The notes below the pieces were generated by a model. It ran no database searches and had not been told where the DNA came from. It saw only the letters and a list, made by a program, of their open reading frames with translations. Shown piece by piece: positions 10,005-22,800 of a DNA stretch of 64,000 nucleotides (within the stretch, counting starts at the first letter, position 1; the number at the start of each line of letters is the position of its first letter). Position numbers and translations under genes: made by a program. Source of the stretch: Adiantum capillus-veneris. Taxonomy: Eukaryota; Streptophyta; Polypodiopsida; Polypodiales; Pteridaceae. Where the stretch lies: assembly GCA_014529385.2 (NCBI GenBank), contig CM043963.1, forward strand, positions 110,462,912 to 110,526,911, in the 5' to 3' direction.

Positions 10005-11224
10005 GTGCTACCACTAAAGAACCTTTGGTAATCTTCCACGAACTATCACCAAATGTGCAGTAATATCCTGCGTCATCCAATTGTCCTGTACTAATCAAGC
10101 TTTTGGTAAGATTCGTCACATGTCTCACATTCTTGAGTATGAATGAAGAACCATTCTGAAATTTTAGCTGCACATTGCCTACATCAACTATGTAGCAAGC
10201 AAAATCATTGCCAAGACGAATACGACCTTTACGGGCTGCATCATATGTACTGAATCACTCTTTGTGAGAAGTCACATGAAACGATGCACCTGAGTCAATA
10301 ACCCAATCCTGTAAAGAATAGTCATCAGTGGCAACCAAAAATGCTGAATTCATTGTAGATGTGAGATAAATATCTCCACGAGAATCTTCAATAAAAACAT
10401 TGTTGATCTCTTTAATCTTTATACTGCTTTCCTTAGTCTTGCCTTCTGCTTGCTTCTTGTCTTTACCTTTCTCTTGTTTCCATATCCGATAGTTTTTCTT
10501 CATATGACCCTTTTTGTGACAATGATAGCACTCAATGTCTTTTCCGCCACGTGATTTGCTATTAGATTTTCCTCTCTGATTCTGCTTGCCATTTTCTTGT
10601 GATCGACCACGAACAATGGGAGCATTTCTAGTCCCACGAGAAGCATCAAGATTCTTCCTGCTAACCTCTTGGATAAGCAAAATTCCCTCAATATGAACAC
10701 ATGTTAAACCATCAAGAGGTGCTGAGCTACTTATGGCTGTGCGAAAGTATCCCAAGTTTCTGGCAACGTAACTAGCAAGAACATGCTTTGACCAAATTGT
10801 CAAAATTGACTCCATGCGCAAAAAGTTGACTAAAAATTGTGTTGAACTCATTGAGATGGTTGCACATGGGTGTGCCCTCATCCATCTTCAAATCAGCTAA
10901 CTTTTTTAGCCAATAAACGTGTGATGCTGCACTTTGCTTCTCATATAGGTCTCACAACTTCTTCCATAGTTCATAGCTAATCTTTTCTATGTTCACATTG
11001 AATTACACATTCTTTGACAAAGTCAGCATGATGGTGGACCTGGCAAGCTCATCCAACTCCTCCCAATCATACTCATCCATATCCTTAGGATTTATCCCCT
11101 TCATCTTTATCGATCGGATCTGCTTCTTTTGTACTAAGACATTGTAAGTTTGTTCCTTCCAAAATGGGAAGTTAGTGCCATCTAACTTCTCAACGTTGAA
11201 CAAAGAGTTCTCCGATGATGAAGC
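10005..11224 (-). pseudogene. C1 copia gag and protease
   Basis: The N-terminal half of C1. Gag starts at 11,224 as MASSSENSLFNVEKLDGTNF followed by PFWKEQTYNVLVQKK, a standard copia UBN2/gag N-terminus. The middle (10,900-11,000) is frameshifted. The zinc knuckle is CYHCHKKGHMKKNY, with Tyr in place of the last Cys (C to Y). Protease follows: DWVIDSGASFHVTSHKE, with a TGA at the next codon where Trp is expected, and then QLKFQNGSSFILKNVRHV and LISTGQLDDAGYYCTF. The reading frame is cut at 10,004 by the C2 LTR and resumes near 8110 with the pre-integrase LWHHWLGHMS. Confidence 0.88.
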
Positions 11225-11398
11225 CATCACTTGACAAGGAACAAAAGTGATAGATCCTGAAGTGCGCATGTGTGAGCGTGTGTATGTGTATGCAGCAATG
11301 GAGAAGAGAGGAGAAGAAAAGAGACACAGGTTTGGGTAGACTCCAAACACAATAGTGTTAGGGTTATGAGTGCTTATTCTATAATGTAGAATGAATGG
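11225..11398 (-). other. C1 leader remnant without recognisable LTR
   Basis: About 170 bp upstream of C1 gag. I see a pyrimidine-rich and CA-rich leader but neither a primer site nor an LTR, so C1 appears 5'-truncated at the junction with the Tat-like fragment. A 12-bp direct repeat AGTGCTTATTCT occurs at about 11,370 and 11,402, next to that junction. Confidence 0.4.
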
Positions 11399-13930
11399 TT
11401 AGTGCTTATTCTCATACACTGGCTCTGTTGCTTCCGCTTCGACTCTGTTTTTGATCACCAACACTTCATACTTTAGGAGAGGATATGGGAGCGAAGGTTG
11501 CATCCATTCCTCCCTAAGCACATTTGTGGCAAGGCCTTGGACTCCTACAAAGTGTAACATTCTTGCCTCCCTTTCCAAGGCTACCTTGTGTCTTCTGCTG
11601 TGAACTTTCTTATCAAAATTTGGAGGAGTGTCTCCTCCGTTGCAATCAACAATTGCTTTGCTTCTTCTTGTGTCTCTAGTTGTTCTTCTTGGTGTTGCAG
11701 ATCTTCTACATCTTCAAGAACTTCCAAGGGCTCGTCTCTGGCGTAAGTCCCGAGATCACTGGGCCTCGATTTCGTTTCCGGTGTCCTTGCTTTGGCTATT
11801 TCTTTTTGTAGTTCTGTTATCTATTGTTGTCGAGGTATATCCTTTTTTGTAGCTTCTTCTGCTTGGTCGACCAACATCTCTTGCACCATAGCTAATTGTC
11901 ATTGGAGCTCTTCATGTTATTTTTGGATCTCTTGGTGTTCAACCTTTAGTCTTTCCTCCTCGGCTAGAGACCCTTTTCTATATGCATTCTTTGTCTTTGT
12001 TCTAGTCGTAATTCTTTTTTGAGGGTAGTAATTTGTGCTTCCAAGGCTTGAATAGCTTGACTATCTCTCCCTGCAACTGCCCGTGTAGCCCTCGGGGTTG
12101 CCCTTAGTCTCTTGATTGTCAACTCCTGGAGCTCTAATTTTGCCTTCAGCGCCATCACTTCATCTTTCGCTACCTCCAGCTCAGCATCTACTCTTTCTTT
12201 TTCTTCTTCGAGATTCTCGACTTCTCTCAAAACCTCTACCATTTCCAGTGTTATACCATCTTGTTCGTTCTCAGCCTCTTTGGGTGCTGCATTGAGAGTC
12301 TCAAGATCTTTTTCTTCTTCATCATCAGATTTCTAGTGGGTAATTTGGATCGTGCTTGAAAGGTTATCATGTTCCATACTTTGCATGACCCCTGCTGGAG
12401 GTGCTCTCCACGGGCTAGCCAATGGTCTCCATTGTGGTGCTTGAAGGAGGTCTTCATAGGTGTCCCTTTCTTCTTTTTCCTTGTCTCTTGGTCGAGGTGC
12501 TACCTCTTATGTCCTTTTTGTTGAGGGTTGTGGTTGGGATGTAGAGGGTTTTGGACTTCGAGGAGTAGAGGAGCCTGGTGGTGAAGGTGGTGGGGTTTCC
12601 TTTTTTGCTTGGTCACCTTCTTGAGCCTTCTTAGCTAGAGGCTCCAACGTTTCTTTTAGATTTTTCTTAATGTCTTGTACCTCCTCCATTGTGAAGGGCT
12701 CTAAATTCTGTTGTTCGAGCACCTTTTTTGTTTCTTCATATGATCGGATGTAGTGATGGAATTGATCCTTTAGAGGTCTTGAGGAGCTTTCGCTGATTTT
12801 TGCTAGGTCTGGTACCCAGTACTCCTCAAAGTATCCTTTGAGTGCTCGTTCTACCCTGAACTGCTCAATCAACCTCTTGATCCGAGCGGCTTTTTGGCTG
12901 TGTGTCTCTTTGGGCCTTGTTTCTTTGGTCACTGTCATTTTACCCTTCTTCTTTAGAGGTTCCTCAGCCTCTTCCTCTGGTACTGTCTCTAGCCTTCTCT
13001 GAAGTCATGTGATGACTGGTGGGGCTATTGCAGTTACTCGTTCATCTTCTGTATCTTACTTTAACTAATTGAACCACTCATTTTGTGTTGGTGGATGGGG
13101 CCACTGTCCTCTTGTACCACTGGCTTCATATGCAATCTTCATCAATGTTTCTCCCCCTCCAATGTACTTTGCCTTTTTTACACCCATGCTAACCACTTGC
13201 TCATGCAGACATTCGGGGGAAATTCACTTCTTTGTGCATAATGTTTTTCAATGCCCAAGTTATGGTAGTAGCCACTATGTGGGGAGGTGTTGTGTACTTT
13301 TGGGACCGCTTGCTGCAAACATGGAAGTATTGGTTGTAGATATTGTAGCTCTTTGTAGCTCTTAGGTCCATTAGGTCTTCAAACGTCTGATTAGGCTTCT
13401 TTTGAGAGTAGACCTTTACTTCGTCTCCTCTTCTCTAACGGAGCTACCCTTATTGTGGAGCCCCAATGCATCTTCTATGGTTTGAGGGGTAATCAAAGTC
13501 TTTGTTTTCTGTCCATCCAAAGTAGTAATCATTGCCTTGCCGTCTTTCTGGATTGAGCTAACTTGCTCGTAGACTCTCTACATTTCCACACCCGCTTGTG
13601 GTGCTGTGAAGAAGTTGTATAAATCTTCTCTTTCCAGCTAGGTGAGGGTTTTTTCTTTGTTTGCATATTCCAACACTTCTCATGGATTCATTGGGATATC
13701 CACTATGTTTCCTTGTGGGTCTCTGAACGTACCTTGGTACACTACCAATCCATCCCTTTCTAGTGTGGCCTGATATACCCAAGCCTTGACTGCCTTTAGT
13801 GTCTCTTTTGGCAATGTGTAAGGCTCATTGACTGTGATAATGTCCTTCAAGGACGTCCTCTTCTTCTTTGCTGGTGATTTACTACTTCCATTGATCCTGT
13901 GGGCACTCCCAAGTGCAAAAGTTAGTATTG
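11399..13930 (-). pseudogene. accessory coiled-coil ORF of a Tat-like gypsy fragment
   Basis: This minus-strand relic is homologous to the accessory ORF of G3 (46,660-49,924). Matching blocks in order from the right: LKDIITVNEPYTLPKETLKA, GLVVYQGTFRDPQGNIVDIP (13,700-13,780; G3 has IKIYQGTFRDPQGQAVDVP), KETHSQKAARIKRLIEQFRV and RALKGYFEEYWVPD (12,800-12,930), the coiled coil EKERVDAELEVAKDEVMALK with LRATPRATRA (12,000-12,200), and EEWMQPSLPYPLLKYEV near 11,480. The last 230 or so residues of the G3 protein are missing. Many stops and frameshifts are present, but protein similarity over five blocks is clear. Function unknown. The coiled coil suggests oligomerisation; no enzyme motif is seen. 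Confidence 0.8.
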
Positions 13931-14062
13931 TCTTACAAAATTTTGTATTTTCCTAGTTTCTAGCTATCCAAATGACTTCAAAATTGAAACACAAGCTGAT
14001 TAGGGCCTAAGGGTGCAATGCATGTGGTCACAATTGCATTTTGGGTGTAGATTTATGGTGTG

Positions 14063-14928
14063 AGACATCATACGCATATAATGTCTAGGTGCTCATAACT
14101 GAGTGATATTTCATATGTGCATAGCTCTTATCATGTACGTCATAAGTATATGCATGAATTTTAATTTGGATGTCATTTGGTCAAGCTGTGACCATTAGAA
14201 TCTCTTACAAGCTCTGAAGCTGGATTCTGGCTTAGTTTTCAACAAATGAGGCTCAAATGGGGTGTAACTAGGTAGATGCTCTCATAATCATGTGGTAAAG
14301 GCTTAGAAGGGGTCAAGTTAGCCTCCAAGTTCATTTTCAAGCTAGCGAGACATCATACGTGTATGATGTCTACTTTGTTCAAAATGGCTCAAACTTGTAG
14401 TGTAGTTGGGCCTTAACATAATAGAAACTCTTATGATGTTAGAATCTGCTTTGGGTTTTTTCCCATGTGATCGGAGCCAATAATCAAGTATAGAGCTTTG
14501 GATTCCAAAATCTGGGTGTAGATGGGTATACAAATATAAAACTTGGGTTTTGGGCTAAGATTAATGGGGTAAAGGCATTGGAAGTGAAATTTCCCCAGAA
14601 TTATCATTTGGCCCTCTGGAGACATTATATACGTAAAATGTCTCTTTTGAGATTTTTGGCCCAAATTTCATATGTAGCATCCCCAGGTGATTGGAAATCC
14701 TTTGATCATCTCAAATTTTGATTTGGATATGAGTCATTTGTTTGGGGGCCATAGAATATTTCTTTTGCCTGGATTTTTTGATTTTGGGTTCCAAGTGGTC
14801 ACAACCTTGCTCAAATTTGTCCAGATTGAATGCATGGCTTTTATACTATACGGTGAACATGCTTCTGATGAAAAATGTGGAGTTTGGCATCTGTATAAGA
14901 GAAGAGACATTTTACGTGTAAAATATCT
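14063..14928. repeat. palindrome array, 4 sites (Tat-like fragment spacer)
   Basis: Four 24-bp palindromes at 14063-14086, 14348-14371, 14620-14643 and 14905-14928, start-to-start distances 285, 272 and 285 bp. The second is almost perfect (AGACATCATACG/TGTATGATGTCT). The third and fourth are diverged, but the fourth changes both arms so that pairing is kept (ATTTTACG opposite TGTAAAAT). The last site lies about 150 bp before the accessory ORF, the same arrangement as in G3 at 46,471. The spacer sequence between sites has no ORF of note. The fragment ends somewhere between 14,930 and 15,190. Confidence 0.9.
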
Positions 14929-15507
14929 ACTGATGCAAAACACATATAGCTTGTGCATAATGTCCATGGTCTGTGATTTGAATTTGAGCTTGTGAATGGG
15001 TGTCAAAGAGCTTGAAGAGGTTTTTGCATATAGCATTCTGCTCTTTTGAGTGATTGAAGGTCAAAAGATATCCAAGTGTGTTGAAAATGTGTTGGGGAGC
15101 TCATAATGATGTTTTTAAAGAGTTAGAGTTTCCAAAATCACAACATCCGGTCAATTAAGGGGAATCCCCATCCCCGAGCAAGTACTTCCGAGCAAATAAA
15201 AAACCGAGCAAGATAGGTTAGATAAGCGAACTTGTTGTATCTTAATTTTTTTATAACAAAAGATCAATAATTTTAATTTGTTCGCAAATGTAAATGGAAA
15301 ATTTAAGAGAGGCACTTGAACTAACCTAGCCACCAAAAAACTGACAAAAGAAATTGAATGAAGAACATAACCCCAATCTTCAATAAGATTATGTAGCAAA
15401 CCCATTGCATCTTACATTGTTTAAAACAAAATAGTGTTCATTTTTTTACAAACACATATGAAATTTACAAGAAACTATTAATAGAATGCACTCTCAAAAC
15501 TTGTGCT

Positions 15508-15617
15508 GATCTCTCACAAACTAGGGCTTATCATAAGTAGACAAAATACCGCTAGGGCTTATCATAGGGCTAATCTCTCACAAACTAGGGCTTATCATAA
15601 GTAGACAAAACACCGCT
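15508..15617. repeat. partial tandem duplication, about 64 bp unit
   Basis: TCTCTCACAAACTAGGGCTT followed by ATCATAAGTAGACAAAA-ACCGCT occurs twice, starting near 15,510 and 15,574, with an extra AGGGCTTATCATAGGGCT between. It lies in the 3' flank of the MULE-like relic. The rest of 15,140-15,660 is AT-rich without a gene. Confidence 0.8.
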
Positions 15618-15668
15618 GCATTTCAAACTACATACCACACAAATCATTTACATCTAGAGGCACTTTAA

Positions 15669-18600
15669 CTATTGCTGCACATTTGGCCGCAATCCTCCCA
15701 AAGCTTGAAACAGCTCCACCTTCGTTAGGGCTGCTTGGTGCATGAACTCATGGGCATGAGAGTCCAAACCCAAAATTTGGAGAAACACATAGTAAATATG
15801 CTTGCATGGCACATATGTCAACCTCTTGGACTCTCTCTTTTGGAAGTCCTCACATGTACATCTTGGAAAATCAGACAATGTCACAGAGTATGAAACTCCC
15901 TTTGCCCTTGACCCCTCTGTGCTAATGTAGAAAACATGTGTTTCATTGCACACAACAATAACCTCTTTAACTAATGTTTCTGCCATGCATTTTCCAATAT
16001 CAATTCTGTTCTGAAATTCTTTTGTCAGCTTCGAGCGCCATTTAATAACCTTGCCATCCCTATATTTGGGCTGACAGGCACTTGTAACTCTATTTGCTGC
16101 TCGAATGCCCCCATTCACAGTTGCACATTCTACCCCATGTTGTTGTTGAAGTACAAATCCATTTGCTTGGAGTTGTTCTGCCTCATGTGGTAGTAGATTT
16201 GTACCCTCTGCGACCCTCCAAACCCCTGGTGCAGGTCCGGGTGGCCCCACCACCATGTCATGAATCTTCCATATGTGCATGTTACTAGCATTGCAGAACC
16301 ATACATAACCCTCAACACTCTCCCCGGGCTTTGATCCCGACGAGGGATATTTTCTTCGACCCCAAAAGCACGGTGCAGCTACCCCAGAATTAAGATTAGG
16401 CAAGGCTTGATTAATGAATCATCCACATCTATCTGTTTGATCTTGCAAATTTCCAAAACATGTCATTTTATGTCCAGGTTAGTTCTCCTAACTGCCCATA
16501 CCGTTTTTGCAACAGCCACGTCAGGCCAATACTTTGTTTCCCCATGTGCACGTGCATACTTTGTTCTACCAATGGGTTCAGTGACTGTGACATAGCACAA
16601 CACTAACATCCACAAAGATTGGTCTCTTTTTCTTTACACTCTTCTCCCTTATATTTGACCTATTCATCTTTGGACTTTGCAAACCCATTTCGTCCATTGA
16701 GCAGTGTGTAAGATTGACCAACTTTGTTGCAGTCGAGGCAGTGGATGAATGATTTAAAAATCTTTGCGCAAGGTCTTGTATTCCGGGACCACTACATGTC
16801 TTTGCACCTTTAAGGTATGCATTGTACTTAGCACTTTGTAGTACAGCCATTGCCATATCTGCCCCTGCGGCTTCATATAAACTAATTTTCTCTTTGAAAC
16901 CAAAGCATGCCCGCATGCTAGCATCTTTACTCTCAGACAAGTTAGTGTTTGGCACAAAAATTCCAGACTCATCTTGCATAACAAATCTTCCTCCCCAATG
17001 TGAAACTCTGATATCTCACCAAGCCAACCATGTATCCAAACATGAAACTTCACCATCAACAGCATGCCCTGCTCTCCAAAAGCGACGAAGCTCTCCTTTG
17101 CAAATATCTGCTTGATTCTCTGATGGTGCATTTCGCCATTTTCGGCATTTAATTTTGTGTTCCTCTTGTGAGGAAGGTTTGATACACTTACTAGTATGTC
17201 AGATCATGGATTGCTCCCAAAGAAACACGCAAGACCTTTCCTTAGATGGTACAACCTTGTTGGGACCCCCAAAGTAAACTGTTCTGATTGCTATCCAATT
17301 TGCATTAGCCTCATCAGACATGAAACCTCTGAACTCAGGCTTATCAAATCCTTGATCTTGAACCACCTTATTGAGCATCTTCCAAAATGCTATCTATGCA
17401 AACTTATTCTCCACAGTAAACTCACATGTTGCGATTTTCATAAGTTCACGCACAAACGGATCATAAACATGTGCAGACATTGTGGGCCATCCTTGCACAC
17501 GATGCACACGATCAAAGTGTATCCACATCTGCTCAAGATTTCCACCCGGACGCATTCGATTAACCAGATCAAATCCACTTCCTGGCCCAATTATTGACAT
17601 CTTGAACACATGTGGTTGCTGGGCATTTCCAAGTTGACCAGGGAAGAGAACATCATGTATATATGGATACCTACTCTTACTCTTCAAGTCAAGCACTGCT
17701 TCTAAGACTTTTGCACTTATATTTTTTGATCTTTTGGCGCATTCCAAGCTTCGTTCAATCCTTCGTCTACTTGACAAAGGTGTGATTGTGTCCAGAAATT
17801 CAACAAACTCACAATCTTCAATATATTCGGTGTTGTCTGCATTTTCCATTACAAGCTTTCCCATGATCATATCTTGAGTAGTCATGCGCTCGAGCTGTTT
17901 GGCTGTAGTGAATAGTTCTTGAGCAGCACGAGCTTGAAGCATTGATGCTACTTTTTTCTCATTTACTCTTGACCTCCCTTCCGCACAAGGATGTTGATGC
18001 TCACCTAGATGCATCACACAACGGGTCCACTTTTGTTTATCCCTTGGCATACAATAATAAATAACTGTAGGACAGGTTGCCACACACTCTGGCATTTCAG
18101 AGCAATGACTGCATGTCAAGGTGCCATATTTAGGTGTCAGTATGCCTTTTGGAGATGACTTTGAAAGCCGGCCTCGCCAATGAACCTCATTATAGAGTCC
18201 TGTCCTCGAGTAATATGGACAATCAATGTTGACACAACATAAGTGACCCGAGCATCGATTGAACCTAACGACCCCTGGAAAGGTATCACTGCTACATGTG
18301 ACATATTCAGTCCACATGTGGCTATCATGTCTCTGTTCCATCCCAATCATTCCATTAGCGTGACCTAGAGAGGGCAACTCAAATGCAACATATCCATCAT
18401 AAAACACAGGAAGCTCTTGAACTTGAATGATATCTTTAGCTTGTTTCAGGGCCAAGTACAAGTTGCTCTGCAAAGGCATTAAGCGTATAATATCAAGTAC
18501 GTTAGAGCAGCCACGTGACTCGGCATCTGATTCTAAATTGACAATTACTGGAGGAGCCTTAATTCCATTGTCATGTTCAAGAATTGTCAAGCGAACCTTG

Positions 18601-18842
18601 AAGAACTGACAGACATCATGATTCAGAAGGAAGACCTCTTCACCACTAATAGACTCAGTAACTTCCATTTTTACCTGTCCTCCACTTAGTGTAAGTGGAT
18701 GTAAAGTAAATGCATTAGTTAGCTCAAAATGATGTTTCACAGAAGAGACAAAAAGCGCATATGTGCTGACTTCAAAAATAAGGACAAGCTTTTGACCAAC
18801 TTGTGGCCCGAATACTGTAATGTGCCTAGACATTGGAAGCAA
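15669..18842 (-). pseudogene. MULE-like transposase relic with GCM/WRKY-type and SWIM zinc fingers
   Basis: Three minus-strand blocks make up one broken gene. The first ORF (18842-17394, Met start MLPMSRHITVFGPQVGQKLV) carries a metal-binding region with many Cys and His (CSGHLCCVNIDCPYY; CVMHLGEHQHPC near 18,010) resembling the WRKY-GCM1 fingers found in MULE transposases. After a stop comes FRGFMSDEANANWIAIRTVY (17,290-17,340), which resembles the MULE core around its second catalytic acid. Frameshifted segments follow (16,578-17,130). The last block (16403-15669) ends with a SWIM finger, CTCEDFQKRESKRLTYVPCKH, giving CxC...CxH. Finger, core, SWIM is the MULE order. Terminal inverted repeats were not found by eye. 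It is divergent from the gene starting at 19,809, 967 bp away. Confidence 0.7.
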
Positions 18843-19808
18843 TCATCTTAGAGAAGTTAAGGTTACTAATTAAGTTTCAAATGAAAGTGAGTGCAGAGTC
18901 TATATTGAAAAATAATATCAGCTACAGATGGTAGTCGTTATTTCGGGCGTCATTCTTCAAAAAGCGGTGCAGACGGCTTGCATTCATAAAACATGATCAC
19001 CAAAACGTTAAGCAAATCCGGTTCAAAATCTAGAAAATTCTTTAAAATCTTGTCAATGAGTAAAAATTTGTAAAATCTAGTAAAATTGGTCCTCTAAGTA
19101 GCTTGACTTATGCCAAAATATTTTAAAATTTTTACAATTGGGCCTCTGTGAAAAGCGCTCTCTCTGAGGTTCCTCTGTTGCACGCGTGCGTGGAGGTTTT
19201 CTCTTTTGCGTGCGTGCTTGCTTTTGCTCTGTTGCGTGTGCGTGCGAGGAGCCATACCTATCTACCCGTAGGAGCTCACGCCGACGCGCGGGAGTTCAGG
19301 CAGGTCAGAGAGGAACTTACACAGCGAACGAGCTTTGTGGCATCCAGCCATTCAGGACAATACCTCCAACATGATTTGAGCTTATCTCTTGCTGCCCTAC
19401 ACAAGGCCAGCGCAAGCAAGTTGGTTCAGGTGCAGGCGAGTTCAGGCAGGTCAGACAAGTCCGATTTCAGGCAGGTTCAGGCGCAGGCAGGTCAGCGTTC
19501 ATTCAGGATGGTTCAGCATAGGCGAGTTCAGGCAGGTCGAGTTCAGCGCAGGTTCAACAAGTCGTTGATCGGGCTCTGCACGCTCAGCAAGTCAAGGGCT
19601 CTACAAGTCGAGCAGCCCTACCATACTAGCTGTAGGAGCGCGTGCCGGTGCGCGATGGTTCAAGTAGCTCACATTCAGTGACAAGCTCAACAAATCGAGC
19701 TCTGCAAGTTCAGGGATTTAGCAGGTCCGTGGATTCCGGTTTCAAAAGAGTGTGGTTTTCAGCTTTAGAAAGGGCTTTGAGAGGTGTGATTGAGAACACG
19801 GATTGACA
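18843..19808. other. divergent intergenic region
   Basis: AT-rich to about 19,140, then GC-richer with GCGTGCGTG-type repeats (19,180-19,250) and a run of degenerate GGTTCAGGCAGGTCAG units (19,310-19,570). Long frames here are repetitive (VQAQAGQ-type) and I do not call them genes. It presumably holds the promoter and 5' UTR of the gene at 19,809. Confidence 0.5.
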
Positions 19809-22800
19809 ATGGCTGGTCGAAACTCCACGTTGACTCGAAGGGGTTGTCCACCTACAAGGTACTCAATGATGCTCAATGCAAACTTTGGTCTTTAAAATTG
19901 TGTGATTCTTTGCTTTGAAAGTGATGAGTAAACTCCGAGCTTAATGCATCCTGAACTTAGCTTAACATTTCCCTTATATATTAGCTTGGCTTTGAAGGGG
20001 GATATTGCTCAATTGAATATCAGTTGGTTCTACAGCATGCAGTATGACCTCTGCATGCATTTGATGTATGGAGACCCCGGCTAATTAGGTAGTTTGTTAG
20101 CATGTTTTTGTGGTACATTTGTTCAAAATGCTACCCATTTTAAATACCACGTTTTCTATGCATTACGAGGGGCCTAGATACTCTAAACAGTCCATTGTAA
20201 ACAGCTTTGTCATGGATCTTCGTTGGTTTGTGATGTTTGGCAAATGCTAGGGCATGGATCATCACAAACTCTCAAGGCCTTGTTTGCATAAAGCACTTGA
20301 ATAATTACATCTTTTTGATGGCATAGAAACACTCTACTTGACTCTATTCTAGGTCTAGTGAGCGAATGAAGGTACAAGAAATTTAGTAAAACATCCCGAA
20401 CACTGTTTTTGTGAAGTTTAAACGAACTTATGGAAAGCATTTACACAAAACAAAAGTTGATCTTGTACTATAACTAGTACTTGTCTCACAAATGTGAAGA
20501 GGGTTTATACACTATGATGACTACTAGTATATGTGCGTGAATACTATCTTTCTGACAAATAAAACATTGAAAGTTGAATGGGTTAACTATGCAACATTCG
20601 TAAATCTAGCCAACACGCATATAAACCATTTACTTTATTTACATATGCATTGTCTTATGATATTTGTACTAAATTTTTTGCTTAATGTGTTGCTTCATAA
20701 ATTATGTTTATGAAAGAATTTTAAAGACCAAAATTTTTCAAGTGAGAAGCCATTATGGGCTATAGTATTTTTTGAAATAATGCTCTATGTACAAAGGTAG
20801 CTCTGTCCAATTTTTTTAAAGATTTCTATTGTGTTTTATTTCAATATGGTGCCATATATAATTTGACTCTTTTGTAAAATTTATTGTCTCCATGTTTTTT
20901 GTTGATGTTGAAACAGCCCGAAATCGCATGGAAGATCACGAAGGGGAAGGAGTAACAATGCTTCTCTTTATGGCCAGGTAGATGCTAGTGATCAAGTATC
21001 TTCAGTCTCAGCTACTGACATGATAGAGGAAATTGAGACACAAGGTGAGGAGGTTCTTTCCATGGAAATGGGACAAAGCTCTCTACACGAAGTTCATGAT
21101 ACTTTAGCCCCCGAGGAGAATGGTTTACAGATTGTTCCATGGGAGATAATGGATGAGGTTACCGCAGCGTCTGCAATGGAAGTTGAGCAAAATATCTTTA
21201 TGCATAGAGGTGCAAACATTCTTGAAATCACACGTGTTTTTAGTTGCTTTGATTGTCCCTCCATTCCTTTATGTAGATTGATTCCATATGCAAGAGTGAG
21301 AGGTTTGAGAGATGATCTCAGTGGATTGAAGGCGGCCTTTGCAAAAGAAGGTTATATGACAAAGAAAGGAGCATTCATTGTCTCTTTGGTAACATGCAAA
21401 AGAGAGGAGAGTTTTGTGAATGGTATGTGTTCACACTTTTCATTTTTGGATTGATGTCCACGTGCTATGAATGTTGTTTGAAGTTGGACTTTGTGAATGT
21501 TCTAGATGAGATAAAGGCTACATGGGATCCTCTTTGGAATGAAATCAATGAAGAATTTGAAGCCGAGTTAAAAAAACAAAGAAAGTTTCAAGATCTCACA
21601 AATCACATGTTCTATGTTTGGGAAGGGAATCATCGCACCGTGGCTTGGAGGGAAGCGATAAAAGAGAAGTTCTCCACTTCAAAGGAGAAACACTGTCGAG
21701 TCCTATGCGCCATTATAGATCCCACTAAGGTGCCAGAGATTGCCTTGCTAAGCAGTTTACAACGAATGAAGTTGTAAGTGTTGATGTTTCTTCTATCTTT
21801 GCTAACACTTGAATGTGAGTATCAAATGGTTTTTTGGTCTTTCAATGCAGCATGAACACTCATGCTCTTGTTGTCACTCATCTTCGTGATGAGATTGTCA
21901 ATAGGACACATATTTGTACAGCGGACCATGAAATGTATCTAAAGGGTTTGCCAGATAGAGATCAAAAACTTATTGCCGCTGTACGGAAGAAGAATGCCAA
22001 AGGTACAGAGCCTTGGTATCCACTTACGCGACGGTACCTTGGCAGATTGGTCTATGACGTATGTGTCAGACTAAATGATTTTTACTCTCATTTAAATGCA
22101 TGATTTCAAAGCTTGTTAATGTATATTTAATTTTAGATTCAAATGACAAAAGAAAAAGAAAAGCGAGTTGCTCTTATCAAACAAAGCTTGTCTGTGGAAG
22201 AGCATCAGAAAGAAGAAGAGAGAATTTGTGAGGAGATTACTCACAAATATCAGGATCGAATTGGAAAGGTATGTAGATAACATGAGTTCACGACATTCTC
22301 TTGAGAAAAACGTGCAAAAAAGTACTTGTCATATGAAATATTAAATTTTTCAGTTGCTTAACATTGTTGATCCCAATCTTGGGACGGATTGGCTAGCAAG
22401 AGTTTTGTCTTTGAAATGGGGTCTTGATAGTTGGGCTACGTTGGAGAAGCTGAACTTAATAGCACTTCAAGATGCCCCTGTGAAAAACAAGATTCATTGG
22501 GTTTCATTATTGGAAGCAGACAAGATTACAAGGAGTGCATATGGTCTGAAAAAGGGAGATCACGTCTTTCACATGTAAGTATAGCTAAGATTAAAATTTC
22601 TAAATATATCATGCCTTTATATATAAGTATAACTTTGTCTCCTCTTTTTATTTGGGATTGTAGCTGGCTTTGTAGAGAGGGTTTTTTGGCTCAGGTTTTT
22701 CAGAGGGTATTTCAGATTGTGTCAGATCTTTTGGATGTGCCAGGAGGGGTGCCTTTGCAGCATGATTGCACTCTTGCATTCTACTTTGAAGAAATTAAAT

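Noticed and set aside
19148-19681. Gene of 177 codons
   Set aside because: The frame runs through degenerate CAGGT repeats and upstream flank of the multi-exon gene; composition is repetitive.
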